A stretch of DNA of 61,377 nucleotides from Rubrivivax sp. Its GTDB lineage: Bacteria; Pseudomonadota; Gammaproteobacteria; Burkholderiales; Burkholderiaceae_C. Shown here in pieces: positions 8,260 to 17,330 of this stretch. Numbering within the stretch: position 1 is the first letter of the stretch; each line of letters opens with the position of its first letter. Below the pieces are notes generated by a model. That model worked only from the letters and a program-made list of their open reading frames with translations. It did not search any database and was not told the DNA's origin. The stretch lies in assembly GCA_027487905.1 (NCBI GenBank), contig JAIYCR010000027.1, forward strand, positions 1 through 61,377, read 5' to 3'. The position numbers and the translations under genes are program-made.

Positions 8260-8754
8260 ATGGATGCGTCCGTCTTCCTCGCTCTGGCGCTGGCCTGTGC
8301 ACCGCAGGTGCACGCCGACACGGCGCGGGCCCTGATCAGCGTCGAGAGCGCCTTCAACCCGTGGGCGATCGGCGTGGTTGGCGGAGCGCTGCTGCGCCAG
8401 CCCCGTACCCGCGCAGAGGCGCTGGCCACGGCCAAGGCCCTGCAGGACGTCGGCTGGAACTTCAGCGTCGGCCTCGGCCAGATCAACGTCGGCAACTTCG
8501 AGCGACTCGGCCTGAACATGGAGTCCGCCTTCGAGCCCTGCGCCAACCTGGCCGCGATGCAGACCGTGCTCGGCGAGTGCTTCGACCGCGCGAGCGGCGC
8601 CGCATCCAAGTCCGTGGATCAGGTGGCCCTGCGGCAAGCGCTGTCCTGCTACTACAGCGGCAACTTCGTCACTGGCTTCCGCCACGGCTACGTGCGCAAG
8701 GTCGTGGTCGCCGCACGCGCCGTTTCCACCGCCCAACCGAAGGAGAAGGTATGA
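8260..8754 (+). CDS. virB1: VirB1 lytic transglycosylase
   Basis: A 164-residue protein with the SLT-type transglycosylase core. ALISVESAFNPWAIGVV carries the catalytic Glu, followed by GLGQINVGNF and LSCYYSGNF. VirB1 opens the peptidoglycan locally so the secretion channel can be assembled. Start ATG 8260 gives a protein with a short hydrophobic N-terminus (FLALALACAPQVHA) and follows the previous stop by 11 bases. The stop overlaps the virB2 start (ATGA). Confidence 0.93.
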   Translation: MDASVFLALALACAPQVHADTARALISVESAFNPWAIGVVGGALLRQPRTRAEALATAKALQDVGWNFSVGLGQINVGNFERLGLNMESAFEPCANLAAMQTVLGECFDRASGAASKSVDQVALRQALSCYYSGNFVTGFRHGYVRKVVVAARAVSTAQPKEKV

Positions 8755-9041
8755 CAACCCTCGAATCGATCCGGCGCGCTGCGCCGGCCCTGGCCGCCAT
8801 CGTTCCGGCGCTGCTGTCGCAGGCAGCCCTCGCCCAGGGCTTCGACAAGATCAACACCACGGTCACGAACGTCAACACCATCCTGGTGACGATCTCGATC
8901 GCGGTGGTGACCATCGCGATCATCTGGGCCGGCTTCAAGATGATCTTCCAGGGTGCCCGCCTGGCCGACGTGGCCAACGTGCTGATCGGCGGCACGCTGG
9001 TCGGCGGCGCCGCCGCCTTCGCCAGCTACATCGTGACCTGA
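8751..9041 (+). CDS. virB2: VirB2 pilin
   Basis: A 96-residue pilin precursor with a cleavable signal (LLSQAALAQG), then two long hydrophobic segments (ILVTISIAVVTIAIIWAGF and ADVANVLIGGTLVGGAAAF). This matches the VirB2/TrbC pilin layout. It forms the extracellular conjugative pilus. The start codon overlaps the virB1 stop. Confidence 0.92.
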   Translation: MTTLESIRRAAPALAAIVPALLSQAALAQGFDKINTTVTNVNTILVTISIAVVTIAIIWAGFKMIFQGARLADVANVLIGGTLVGGAAAFASYIVT

Positions 9042-9056
9042 CGGGCGGGCCCGACC

Positions 9057-9389
9057 ATGCAAGGCGAAGCCATCTACAAGGGCGCCACGCGCCCGGCCAT
9101 GAAGCTGGGCATCCCGCTCGTGCCGCTGGTGGTGCTGTTCGGCACCGGCATGCTGCTGATCATGTGGGGCGGCACCCTGGTGAGCTGGTGGATCGCCCTC
9201 GGCGTGGTCGTGGCATTCGTGCCGGCGCTGCTGTGGATGCGCTTCGTGACCTCGAAGGACGACCAACGCTTCCGCCAGATGTTCGTGGCGATGAAGCTGC
9301 GCCTGCACGACCGCAACCGCCGCTTCTGGCATGCGCGCAGCTACGCGCCCACCCTCTACCGGGGAGCACGCGATGATTGGCATGTCTAA
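9057..9389 (+). CDS. virB3: VirB3 membrane protein
   Basis: A 110-residue protein with the typical N-terminus IYKGATRPAMKLGIPLVPL, one or two membrane segments (about residues 20-65) and a conserved basic C-terminal half. VirB3 associates with VirB4 at the inner membrane and is needed for pilus assembly. Its last 17 bases overlap the start of virB4. Confidence 0.9.
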   Translation: MQGEAIYKGATRPAMKLGIPLVPLVVLFGTGMLLIMWGGTLVSWWIALGVVVAFVPALLWMRFVTSKDDQRFRQMFVAMKLRLHDRNRRFWHARSYAPTLYRGARDDWHV

Positions 9390-11856
9390 GGCCAACGGTG
9401 CTGACACCCGGCCGGGCCGCAGTGGGTTCCGCCCCCGGCACTGGGCGCAGGCCCAGGCCGAGAACCCGCTGGCACGCTTCATCCCGTTCTCGTCGCTGGT
9501 CAGTCCGCACGACGTGATCACGCGCGGCGGGGACTACCTGCGCGTCTGGCGGCTCGACGGCGTGTCCTTCGAGTGCGCCGACGAGCACCAGATCGGCGAG
9601 CGTCACGAGGCGCTGTGCAGCCTGCTGCGCAACCTGGCCGGCGGCCAGTGGGCCGTGTGGACGCACCGCCTGCACCGCGTCGTCAGCGACAGCCTGCAGG
9701 ACCCGGTGCAGCCCGGCTTCGCCCGCGACCTGTCGCAGGCCTATCAAGTCAAGCTCGGCGAGCGCCGGATGATGAGCAACGAGCTCTACCTGACGCTGGT
9801 CTACCGGCCCAACGTCTCGCGCGTGAGCCGGGCTCTGCAGTCGACGCAGCGCACGCGGGCTGCTATCGCCGAGGCCCAGGCCGAGGCGCTGCGCGTCATG
9901 GAAGAACGCACGGCCCTGGTTGGCCGTGTGCTGCGCGGCTTCGGCCCCGAAATGCTCGGAACGCGTGAGCACCGTGGCCGCACCTACTCCGAGGTGGCCG
10001 AGTTTCTGGGCTTCCTGGTCAACGGCTGCTGGCGCCCGATTCCGATGACCGCCGGGCCGCTGTACCGCACGCTGCCGACTGCGCGCCTCTCCTTCGGCGG
10101 CGACAAGCTCGAACTGCGTCAAGGCGACCAACGCTGCTACGCGGCGCTGGTCGACATCAAGGAGTACGCCGACGCCGTCGAGCCGGGCATCCTCAACGCC
10201 CTGCTCTACGAGGCCAGCGAGTTCATCGAGACGCAGAGCTTCTCGATCCTGCCGCGCCGCGAGGCCATGCGCGCGCTCGAACTGCAGCGAGACCAGCTGA
10301 TCGCCAGCGACGATGTGGTGGCGAGCCAGGTCGCCGAGATGGACGTCGCGCTGAACGAACTCGGCGACGGCCAGTTCTGCATGGGCGAGTACCACTACAG
10401 CCTGGTCGTCTTTGGCGAGGACGTGGCCGACGCCGGCCGCCGTGCGGCGCAGGCCATCGGCGCCGTCGGCGAAGCCTCCAGCCTGCAGATGTCTCCTGTG
10501 GACCTGGTGGCCGATGCCGCCTGGTTCGCGCAGATGCCCGGCAACTGGCAGTGGCGGCCCCGGGATGCCAAGCTCAGCTCACGGGCCTTCGCGGCCCTGT
10601 CCAGCGGCCACAACTTCGCGCGCGGCAAGCGCGGCGGCAATCCCTGGGGCGAGGCGCTGGCCCTGTTGCGCACGCCCTCTGGCCAGCCGTTCTACCTGAA
10701 CCTGCACAGCAGCCCGGAGGGCGAGGACTCGGCTGACAAGAAGCTGCCCGGCAACACACTGATCATCGGCTCGACCGGCGTCGGCAAGACGACCCTGGAG
10801 ATGTTCCTGCTGACGCTCACGCGCAAGTGGGACCCGGCACCGCGCCTGGTGCTGTTCGATCTGGACCGCGGCTGCGAGATCGCGATCCGCGCCCTCGGGG
10901 GCCGCTACTTCACGCTCGAAGCCGGCAAGCCCACCGGCTGCAATCCGCTGCAGCGCGAGCCGACACCGGCGCGCATCCAGTTCTGGGAGCAGTTGATCCG
11001 CATCTGCATCGCTTCGCCAGCCATGCCGCTGCTGCCCGCCGACGAGCGCGCCATCGCCGATGCCGTGAAGGCGGTGGCGATGATGCCGGCGCCACTGCGC
11101 CGCTTCTCGACCGTGCGGCAAAACCTGCCCAAGGCAGGCGAGAACAGCCTCTTCGAGCGGCTCGGCCGCTGGTGCCAGGGTGGCGCGCTGGGCTGGGTCT
11201 TCGACCAGGCCGACGATCGCCTTCTCGACCTGCATGCGGCGAGCGTTATCGGCTTCGACACCACCGAGTTCCTCGACCTACCGGAGGTCCGCACGCCGGT
11301 GATGATGTACCTGCTGCAGGTCATGGAAGAACTCGTCAACGGCGAGAGGCTGATCTACGTGATCTCCGAGTTCTGGAAGGCGCTGGACCACGAGATCTTC
11401 AGCGACTTCGCCAAGCAGAAGCAGAAGACGATCCGCAAGCAGAACGGGCTGGGCATCTTCGACACCCAGCGCCCGTCCGACGTGCTGCGCCACCCCATTG
11501 GCCGCACGATGATCGAACAGAGCGTGACCAAGATCTTCCTCGCCAACCCGGATGCGGTGCGCGAGGAGTACGTCGACGGCTTCGGCCTGACACAGGCCGA
11601 GTTCGACATCGTGCGCAGCCTCGGCGCGCAGGGCGGCCGCCGCTTCCTGGTCAAGCAAGGCCACGGCAGCGCGATCTGCGAGCTGGACCTCGCAGGGCTC
11701 GAGGACTACATCACCGTGCTCTCGGCCACCACTGACAACGTGGCCCTGCTCGACGCCGTGCGCGAACGGCATGGCAACGATCCGTTTCAATGGCTTCCGG
11801 TTCTCCTTCGTGAGGTTCACGATCGCAGGTTTCGTACCTCAAGGAGAGCCGCATGA
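9373..11856 (+). CDS. virB4: VirB4 ATPase
   Basis: An 827-residue CagE/TrbE/VirB4 ATPase. The N-terminal domain contains SLLRNLAGGQWAVWTHRLHR and YLTLVYRP. The C-terminal RecA-like domain has Walker A GSTGVGKTT (residues 466-474) and Walker B LVLFDLDRG, plus late motifs such as QNGLGIFDTQRPSDVL. It energises pilus biogenesis and substrate transfer. ATG 9373 is chosen over upstream frame because it matches the usual VirB4 length and shares the overlap with virB3. The stop overlaps the next gene (ATGA). Confidence 0.97.
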   Translation: MIGMSKANGADTRPGRSGFRPRHWAQAQAENPLARFIPFSSLVSPHDVITRGGDYLRVWRLDGVSFECADEHQIGERHEALCSLLRNLAGGQWAVWTHRLHRVVSDSLQDPVQPGFARDLSQAYQVKLGERRMMSNELYLTLVYRPNVSRVSRALQSTQRTRAAIAEAQAEALRVMEERTALVGRVLRGFGPEMLGTREHRGRTYSEVAEFLGFLVNGCWRPIPMTAGPLYRTLPTARLSFGGDKLELRQGDQRCYAALVDIKEYADAVEPGILNALLYEASEFIETQSFSILPRREAMRALELQRDQLIASDDVVASQVAEMDVALNELGDGQFCMGEYHYSLVVFGEDVADAGRRAAQAIGAVGEASSLQMSPVDLVADAAWFAQMPGNWQWRPRDAKLSSRAFAALSSGHNFARGKRGGNPWGEALALLRTPSGQPFYLNLHSSPEGEDSADKKLPGNTLIIGSTGVGKTTLEMFLLTLTRKWDPAPRLVLFDLDRGCEIAIRALGGRYFTLEAGKPTGCNPLQREPTPARIQFWEQLIRICIASPAMPLLPADERAIADAVKAVAMMPAPLRRFSTVRQNLPKAGENSLFERLGRWCQGGALGWVFDQADDRLLDLHAASVIGFDTTEFLDLPEVRTPVMMYLLQVMEELVNGERLIYVISEFWKALDHEIFSDFAKQKQKTIRKQNGLGIFDTQRPSDVLRHPIGRTMIEQSVTKIFLANPDAVREEYVDGFGLTQAEFDIVRSLGAQGGRRFLVKQGHGSAICELDLAGLEDYITVLSATTDNVALLDAVRERHGNDPFQWLPVLLREVHDRRFRTSRRAA

Positions 11857-12281
11857 AAGCTGTTCGTCATCTCCTCGCGCTGGTCGCGCTGGCACTCGCC
11901 GTCACCACTGCCAGCGCTCAGTTCGTCAAGGGCAACGAGGCCGTGAAGGTCATGCCCGATGGGAGCAAGCGGATCGAAACCGCACCACTTCCGGCATCCG
12001 GTCCGATCCGAAGCACAAAGCCATGCAATGCCGACGCGGGATGCAACGCGGGGCCGTGGCACATGGTCGAAACCAACGACGGGCTCGTCGAGTGCACCGA
12101 GGCCTATGCGCGGCCCGGCACATGCCGCAAGTCGACGTATGGAACCACGAAGCTCTCACGCCTATGGGTGGTCAAGTCCGGAACCAACTGGCTGCAATGC
12201 CAGTTCCCCGACTTGGGTAGCAAGTGCGTGAACATGTTCGCGCGGCCACCCGCCAACCTGCCATTCGACGCTGTTCAGTAG
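11853..12281 (+). CDS. Small exported protein inside the virB cluster
   Basis: A 142-residue protein with a clear signal peptide (LALVALALAVTTASA-Q) and a cysteine-rich mature part (KPCNADAGCN, VECTEAY, GTCRK, QCQFPDLGSKC). It sits between virB4 and virB6 with an ATGA overlap to virB4, where many VirB systems carry VirB7 or EexN-type proteins. There is no lipobox, so VirB7 is not supported. An accessory periplasmic role, for example entry exclusion or channel stabilisation, is inference. Confidence 0.7.
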   Translation: MKAVRHLLALVALALAVTTASAQFVKGNEAVKVMPDGSKRIETAPLPASGPIRSTKPCNADAGCNAGPWHMVETNDGLVECTEAYARPGTCRKSTYGTTKLSRLWVVKSGTNWLQCQFPDLGSKCVNMFARPPANLPFDAVQ

Positions 12282-12293
12282 GAGTTCAATGCC

Positions 12294-13394
12294 ATGTTTG
12301 CCTGGGTCGGTGCAAAGTTCGACGCCATCCTCAGCACCTATGTGCTGGGCGTGGTGTCGACCCTCATGACTGCCATCGCACCGATTGCGCTGACAGCGAT
12401 GACCATCTGGGTCGCCTTGTACGGGTGGGCCGTGCTGCGGAACGAGGTCTCGGAGACCTTGCCCGTCTTCATGTGGAAGGTCTTCAAGATCGGCCTCGTC
12501 TTGGCCTTCGCGCTCCAGTCCGGCTTCTACATCTCGAACGTGTCGGACACCGCCAACGCATTGGCCATGGGGGTTGCGTCGACCTTCGTTCCGACCGGAG
12601 TTGATCCAGCGACCGTTTCGACTCCCTATGCGCTACTCGACAAGTTCAACGACGACGCCAGCGCCCAGGTGGCAGACATCATGAAAGAGGCCAGCATGTT
12701 CCGCCTCGACCTCGTACTGGCTGCTGTGGTCTTTTCGATCGGCTCGGTGATCTTTCTCTGCATCGCGTTGTTCGTGGTGACGCTGGCAAAGCTGTTCTTG
12801 ACCTTCGTTATTGCCATCGGACCGCTGTTCATCCTCTGCCTGGCCTGGAGGCCAACAGCCCGCTTCTTCGATAGCTGGCTGTCGATGGTTCTCAACTCTG
12901 TGGTGCTAACTTGGTTCGCCTTCTTTGCACTCGGCCTGAGCACCTACATGGGCGCCGCCATGTTCAAGGCAATCATCGACGGCGGCGGGTTCCTGGGCGG
13001 CTCGTTCAATGTCCTGGGCGAGGCCACGCGCTACTGCGTGCTCATGATCCTCATGGCCATCATCTGCTTCCAGGCCCCGAGCCTCGCCTCTGCCCTCACC
13101 GGTGGCGCCGCAGTCCAGCAGGGCATCCAGATGATCCAGAACGCCATGATGGTCTCGGGCCTGCGCTCGGCGTCTTCGGCGCGAGGTGCAGGTGCCGCGA
13201 GCGCAGCCGGCGGTGTCGTGCGCGCGGGTGCCGGCCTGCCCTACGCCGCAGGCCAGGCCACGGGCGCAGCTGCCGCGGCTACCGGTCGAGCAGCAGGAAC
13301 CATGGCCGCCGGTGCCGGCGCCGTGGTCCGACAGGGATACGGCGCGGTGCGAACCGCCGCATACAAGCTCGCCGCACTTCGTGGCCGAGCGTAG
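12294..13394 (+). CDS. virB6: VirB6/TrbL inner-membrane channel protein
   Basis: A 366-residue polytopic membrane protein with at least five hydrophobic spans in the first 270 residues (for example TLMTAIAPIALTAMTIWVAL and ILCLAWRPTARFFDSW, the TrbL/VirB6 signature region). The tail is alanine/glycine-rich (AGQATGAAAAATGRAAG). It forms part of the inner-membrane translocation pore. AGGAG precedes the ATG at 12294. Confidence 0.93.
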   Translation: MFAWVGAKFDAILSTYVLGVVSTLMTAIAPIALTAMTIWVALYGWAVLRNEVSETLPVFMWKVFKIGLVLAFALQSGFYISNVSDTANALAMGVASTFVPTGVDPATVSTPYALLDKFNDDASAQVADIMKEASMFRLDLVLAAVVFSIGSVIFLCIALFVVTLAKLFLTFVIAIGPLFILCLAWRPTARFFDSWLSMVLNSVVLTWFAFFALGLSTYMGAAMFKAIIDGGGFLGGSFNVLGEATRYCVLMILMAIICFQAPSLASALTGGAAVQQGIQMIQNAMMVSGLRSASSARGAGAASAAGGVVRAGAGLPYAAGQATGAAAAATGRAAGTMAAGAGAVVRQGYGAVRTAAYKLAALRGRA

Positions 13395-13420
13395 CCACCA
13401 ACCCGTTGAAGGAGCGTGAG

Positions 13421-14125
13421 ATGAAGACTCGTCTGAAGGCCGCTGCCGCCGCTGTCCTTGTTGCCGGCAGCCTCGGTGCCGGGAGTGCGCGTGCACAGGG
13501 CATCCCGGTCATCGACATCGCGAATCTGATCCAGACCATCCTGCAGGTCTTGAACGATGTCACTGAGATCAGCAACCAGGTCCAGCAGATCACCCAGCTG
13601 CAGGATCAGCTCAACAGCATCAACGGCATCCGCAACCTCGGCAACGTGTTCAACAACCCGATGCTGAAGAACTACGTGCCGGCCGAGGCCTACACCTACC
13701 TCAACGCCATCAACACGTCGGGGTACTCGGGCCTGAACGGCACGGCCAAGGCGCTGCGCGACGCGGGCATGGTCTACAACTGCATGGACCTGACTGGCGA
13801 TGCCAGGACCAGCTGCCAGGCCACGCTGGCGCAGCCGTACCAGCAGAAGGGTCTGCTGCAGGACGCGATGAAGTCGGCGGCGGGTCGCCTGTCGCAGATC
13901 CAGTCGCTGATGGGCCAGATCAACGCCACCTCCGACCAGAAGGCGGTGCAGGAGATCCAGGCGCGCATCGGCGCCGAGAACGCGCTGCTGGCGCACGAGA
14001 TGTCCCAGGTGCAGATGCTGCAGGGCATGGCCGACAGCGAGGAGCGAATCGCCCGGTCGCGCGAGCGGGAGCGCCAGTACCAGATGCTCGTCCGCACGGG
14101 CAAGGTGGCCGACTACCTGCCCTGA
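13421..14125 (+). CDS. virB5: VirB5 minor pilus protein
   Basis: A 234-residue protein with a signal peptide (VLVAGSLGAGSARA-Q) and long helices (ISNQVQQITQLQDQLNSI and C-terminal EERIARSRERERQYQ), the helical layout of VirB5/TrbJ. It is a minor pilus-tip component. The order here is B4-x-B6-B5-B8, whereas in the Agrobacterium virB operon B5 precedes B6. GAAGGAG lies upstream of ATG 13421. Confidence 0.9.
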   Translation: MKTRLKAAAAAVLVAGSLGAGSARAQGIPVIDIANLIQTILQVLNDVTEISNQVQQITQLQDQLNSINGIRNLGNVFNNPMLKNYVPAEAYTYLNAINTSGYSGLNGTAKALRDAGMVYNCMDLTGDARTSCQATLAQPYQQKGLLQDAMKSAAGRLSQIQSLMGQINATSDQKAVQEIQARIGAENALLAHEMSQVQMLQGMADSEERIARSRERERQYQMLVRTGKVADYLP

Positions 14126-14182
14126 TGTTCAAGCCCTGAACCGCTGCGCCGAACCCTCGGCGCGGCCCCACGGAGGTCCACC

Positions 14183-14956
14183 ATGAGTGCCGTCCTGATG
14201 CCAGGAAGAGCCGCTGCATTGCCGGAACGTTCACGCGACGCCGGCAAGGCCGCTGCCGAGACGACCGCGATCGACGCCAACCGCGCGTGGGAAGTCGACC
14301 GGGCCGTGATGCTGGAACGCTCCGAACGGCGCGCATGGTGGGTCGCCATCGCCAGCCTGGTGCTGGGACTGATTGGCATCGCGGCGGTGTTCGTCCAGGG
14401 CCCGCTGCGCCGTGTGGTGGAGATCCCCATCGTGGTGGATCGCGTCACCGGTGAGGCCACGATCCAGCAGCGCCTGGCCGTCGAGACCATCCCGCCGATG
14501 GAAGCGCTCGACAAGCACAACCTCGCAACCTTCGTGCGGGCCCGCGAGGGCTACAGTTGGATGTTCCTGCAACGCGACTTTGACCAGGTCGCACGGATGG
14601 CGGTGCCCGGCGTCTTCGCCGACTACAACCGCCAGTTCGAGGGCGACGCCGCCCTGCAGAAGAAGATCGGCGCCGCCGAAGACTGGCGCATCACGGTCAT
14701 CGGTGTTCGCCTGGCCGCGTCCGGGCGCGCCGGCAACAAGGGCGAAGCCACCGTCACCTACGACAAGGTGGTGCGCCTGACGGACCGCAACCTGCCCGAG
14801 GTCACCACCCGGCACGTTGCCAGCGTCGTCTACCAGTACCAGCCCAAGGTGCTGGCCAAGGAACGCGACCGGCTCGAGAACCCGTTCGGCTTCGTCGTCA
14901 CAGCCTACCGGTCCGATCCCGAGATCAACACGGCCGCACCGGGGGCCAAGCCATGA
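14183..14956 (+). CDS. virB8: VirB8 bitopic assembly factor
   Basis: A 257-residue protein with a cytoplasmic N-terminus, one membrane span around residues 52-72 (VAIASLVLGLIGIAAVF) and a periplasmic NTF2-like domain (DKHNLATFVRAREGYSW, then RLENPFGFVVTAYRSDPE, the usual VirB8 C-terminal motif). VirB8 nucleates the inner-membrane complex. The stop overlaps virB9 (ATGA). Confidence 0.95.
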   Translation: MSAVLMPGRAAALPERSRDAGKAAAETTAIDANRAWEVDRAVMLERSERRAWWVAIASLVLGLIGIAAVFVQGPLRRVVEIPIVVDRVTGEATIQQRLAVETIPPMEALDKHNLATFVRAREGYSWMFLQRDFDQVARMAVPGVFADYNRQFEGDAALQKKIGAAEDWRITVIGVRLAASGRAGNKGEATVTYDKVVRLTDRNLPEVTTRHVASVVYQYQPKVLAKERDRLENPFGFVVTAYRSDPEINTAAPGAKP

Positions 14957-15873
14957 AGGCCTTCGCCTGGCTGGTCGCGTTGAGCTGCGCGGGACTGTGC
15001 GGCAACGCAGGCGCTGCGCCCGAGCCTACTGACCCGCGCCTGCGCGAAGTGGTCTATGACCCGCGCGCCGTGGTCACTGTGCCCGTCAAGCGCGGCGTCG
15101 TGACGCTGGTGGTGCTCGATGCCGACGAGGCGATCACCGAGGTCGCAGCAGGCCTCGGCGGTGACTGCACCAAGGCGGATGCCGCCTGGTGCGTTGCTGC
15201 GCAGCCTGGTGGCCGCAACCTGTTCGTCAAGGCGAAGAGTTCGGCGAGCGCTGCGAACAACCTGGCCGTCGTCACCGACCGGCGCACTCACACCTTCCGC
15301 TTCGTGGTCCTGGCCGATGGCGATCCGAAGCCGCCTGTCTACCGGCTGGTGGTCAAGGCGCCACCTCGCGTGGTGCCTGCCTCCCGCCTTGCACTCCGGG
15401 ACGCGGCACCCCTCGTTGCGCTGCCGGCCATTCCGCCGCCTCCGCCGCCGCAGCAGGTCGTCGCGGAACGCCTCCAAGCCAAGCCGCAGGTGATGAATAC
15501 GCAGTACTCGATCGCCAAGGGTACCGGCTCGCAAGACATCGTGCCGACCCTGGTCTACGACGACGGCCGCTTCACCTACTTGCGCTTCCCTGGCAACCGC
15601 GAGGTGCCGGCCGTGTTCCATGTGCTGGGTGATGGCAGCGAGACGCTCGTCAACGCCCGCATGGAAGACGACCTGCTGGTAGTCGATCGCGTGAGCCGCA
15701 AGCTGGTGCTGCGTGCCGGTTCGGCCGTCGTCGGACTCTGGAACGAGGCCTTCGACCTGGACGGGCGGCCACCCGACGACGGCACCACGGTGCCGGGCGT
15801 GCAGCGCGTGCTCAAGGCCGATGCCGGCAACAACAACGCGCCGACTGGCGCCCGGAAGGGAGCAACGCCATGA
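14953..15873 (+). CDS. virB9: VirB9 outer-membrane complex protein
   Basis: A 306-residue protein with a signal peptide (ALSCAGLCGNAGAA), an N-terminal beta domain, a proline-rich linker (LPAIPPPPPPQQVV) and the C-terminal domain with YDDGRFTYLRFPGNREVPAVF, a VirB9/CagX hallmark. It forms the outer-membrane core ring with VirB10. It overlaps both neighbours by four bases. Confidence 0.96.
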   Translation: MKAFAWLVALSCAGLCGNAGAAPEPTDPRLREVVYDPRAVVTVPVKRGVVTLVVLDADEAITEVAAGLGGDCTKADAAWCVAAQPGGRNLFVKAKSSASAANNLAVVTDRRTHTFRFVVLADGDPKPPVYRLVVKAPPRVVPASRLALRDAAPLVALPAIPPPPPPQQVVAERLQAKPQVMNTQYSIAKGTGSQDIVPTLVYDDGRFTYLRFPGNREVPAVFHVLGDGSETLVNARMEDDLLVVDRVSRKLVLRAGSAVVGLWNEAFDLDGRPPDDGTTVPGVQRVLKADAGNNNAPTGARKGATP

Positions 15874-17330
15874 CGCAGGACCCTCGCGACCCACGCGACC
15901 CACGCGACGGTGATCCCGACCCGGGCGCCGACAGCGCGGCAGACGGCAACACGATCTCTCCACTGCCCGGTGAGCCGGGCATCCCCAACGTCGCGGCCCG
16001 GCAGCGCATCTCGATGTCGAAGAAGGGGCTGCTGGCCGTGCTCCTGCTGATCGGCTCACTGGTGGCCGTCGCTGCGTTCACGATCCAGCGCTTCTCGGCC
16101 AGCGGCAAGAAGGCCGACGAGGAGTCGAAGTTGGTGAAGGACAAGCCCACCGCCGCCACCTCAGAGCCGCGCCGGCTCGAGATGCCGCCGGCACCGACCG
16201 CCAGCGCCGCGGTCGCCGCCGCGCCGCGCATCCCCGCCCTGACGCCGACAGCCGACGACCTGGCCGAACCCATCGGGGTGCGGCGCACTGGATCGGGTGC
16301 ACCCGCGTCGGGGGGCCCGAAGGTGGTCCCTCACGAGGATGCCCCCGTCCTGCTGGTTACCACCCGGCCGGGCGCACTCCCGGCGCCGGGAGCCTCCACC
16401 CGAAAGTCGGAGGCCGCTGCACCCTCGTCGGAGGGCACCCTTGCGCCGGAGACCGCGGATCCGAACGATCCGATCGCGGCGACCTCGCGCAACCTTCAGG
16501 GCTACCAGCGGCAGCTGCAAGGCATGCTCGAAAGCCTGACCAAGACGGCGGCGCTGGCAACCGGCCAGGCGACCGGCACCATGCCTTCTGGGGCACTTCT
16601 CGGCGGTCCCCCGATGGCAGGCACCCCACCGCTCGGTGGTCCCGCTGCCGGGGGTGGCCTGTTCGGGGGCCAGCTTCAGGGGTCCTCCACCCCGAAGGTA
16701 GCGGCATCGATGCTGGGCAACCGCAGCCTGACGCTGCCCAAGGGCACTGCCTTCACCTGCGCGCTCAAGACCAAGGTGATCAGCGCCACCTCCGGCCTGG
16801 TCGCCTGTCAGGTGCAGCGCAACGTCTTCAGCGACGACGGCCGCGTGCTGCTGATCGAGCGCGGCTCACACCTCGACGGTGAATACCGCATCGCCTCAGT
16901 TCGTCCCGGGACCGTGCGCATCCCCGTGCTCTGGACCCGCATCCGCACGCCGCTGGGCGTGACCGTGGACATCGACTCCCCCGGCACCGGCCAGCTCGGC
17001 GAATCCGGCATCGACGGCTATGTCGACAACCGCTGGGGCGAGCGGATCGGCGCGGCCATGTTGCTGTCACTGATCGACGACTCGGTGAAGCTGGTCATCC
17101 AGAACCAGGCCAGCGACCGCCAGGCCGACACCATCGTGCTGCCGTCGACCACGGCGAACACCAGCAAGCTGGCCGAGAAGGTGCTGGACAGCACCATCAA
17201 CATCCCGCCGCTGATCTACCAGAACCAGGGCGGCATCGTCGGCATCTACGTCGCCCGTGACGTGGACTTCTCATCGGTGTACGAGTTGAAGCCCACGGCT
17301 ATCGCCCCGCAGCGCGAAGGCACGCCATGA
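15870..17330 (+). CDS. virB10: VirB10/TrbI channel scaffold
   Basis: A 486-residue protein. A short cytoplasmic N-terminus is followed by a membrane span (LLAVLLLIGSLVAVAAF, about residues 54-70), then a long proline/alanine-rich periplasmic linker, then the C-terminal beta barrel (LPKGTAFTCALKTKVIS; RGSHLDGEYRI; GVTVDIDSPGTG; DSTINIPPLIYQNQG), all typical of VirB10/TrbI. It spans both membranes and senses ATP use by VirB11/VirD4. The N-terminus begins with a short repeat, DPRDPRDPRD. Confidence 0.96.
   Translation: MTQDPRDPRDPRDGDPDPGADSAADGNTISPLPGEPGIPNVAARQRISMSKKGLLAVLLLIGSLVAVAAFTIQRFSASGKKADEESKLVKDKPTAATSEPRRLEMPPAPTASAAVAAAPRIPALTPTADDLAEPIGVRRTGSGAPASGGPKVVPHEDAPVLLVTTRPGALPAPGASTRKSEAAAPSSEGTLAPETADPNDPIAATSRNLQGYQRQLQGMLESLTKTAALATGQATGTMPSGALLGGPPMAGTPPLGGPAAGGGLFGGQLQGSSTPKVAASMLGNRSLTLPKGTAFTCALKTKVISATSGLVACQVQRNVFSDDGRVLLIERGSHLDGEYRIASVRPGTVRIPVLWTRIRTPLGVTVDIDSPGTGQLGESGIDGYVDNRWGERIGAAMLLSLIDDSVKLVIQNQASDRQADTIVLPSTTANTSKLAEKVLDSTINIPPLIYQNQGGIVGIYVARDVDFSSVYELKPTAIAPQREGTP

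Noticed and set aside
9160-10395. A 411-residue minus-strand frame inside virB3/virB4
   Set aside because: It is a shadow of VirB4 on the opposite strand in GC-rich DNA, without domains.
11853-12281. The small exported protein as VirB7
   Set aside because: It has a standard signal peptide and many cysteines but no lipobox, and it is larger than VirB7 lipoproteins.
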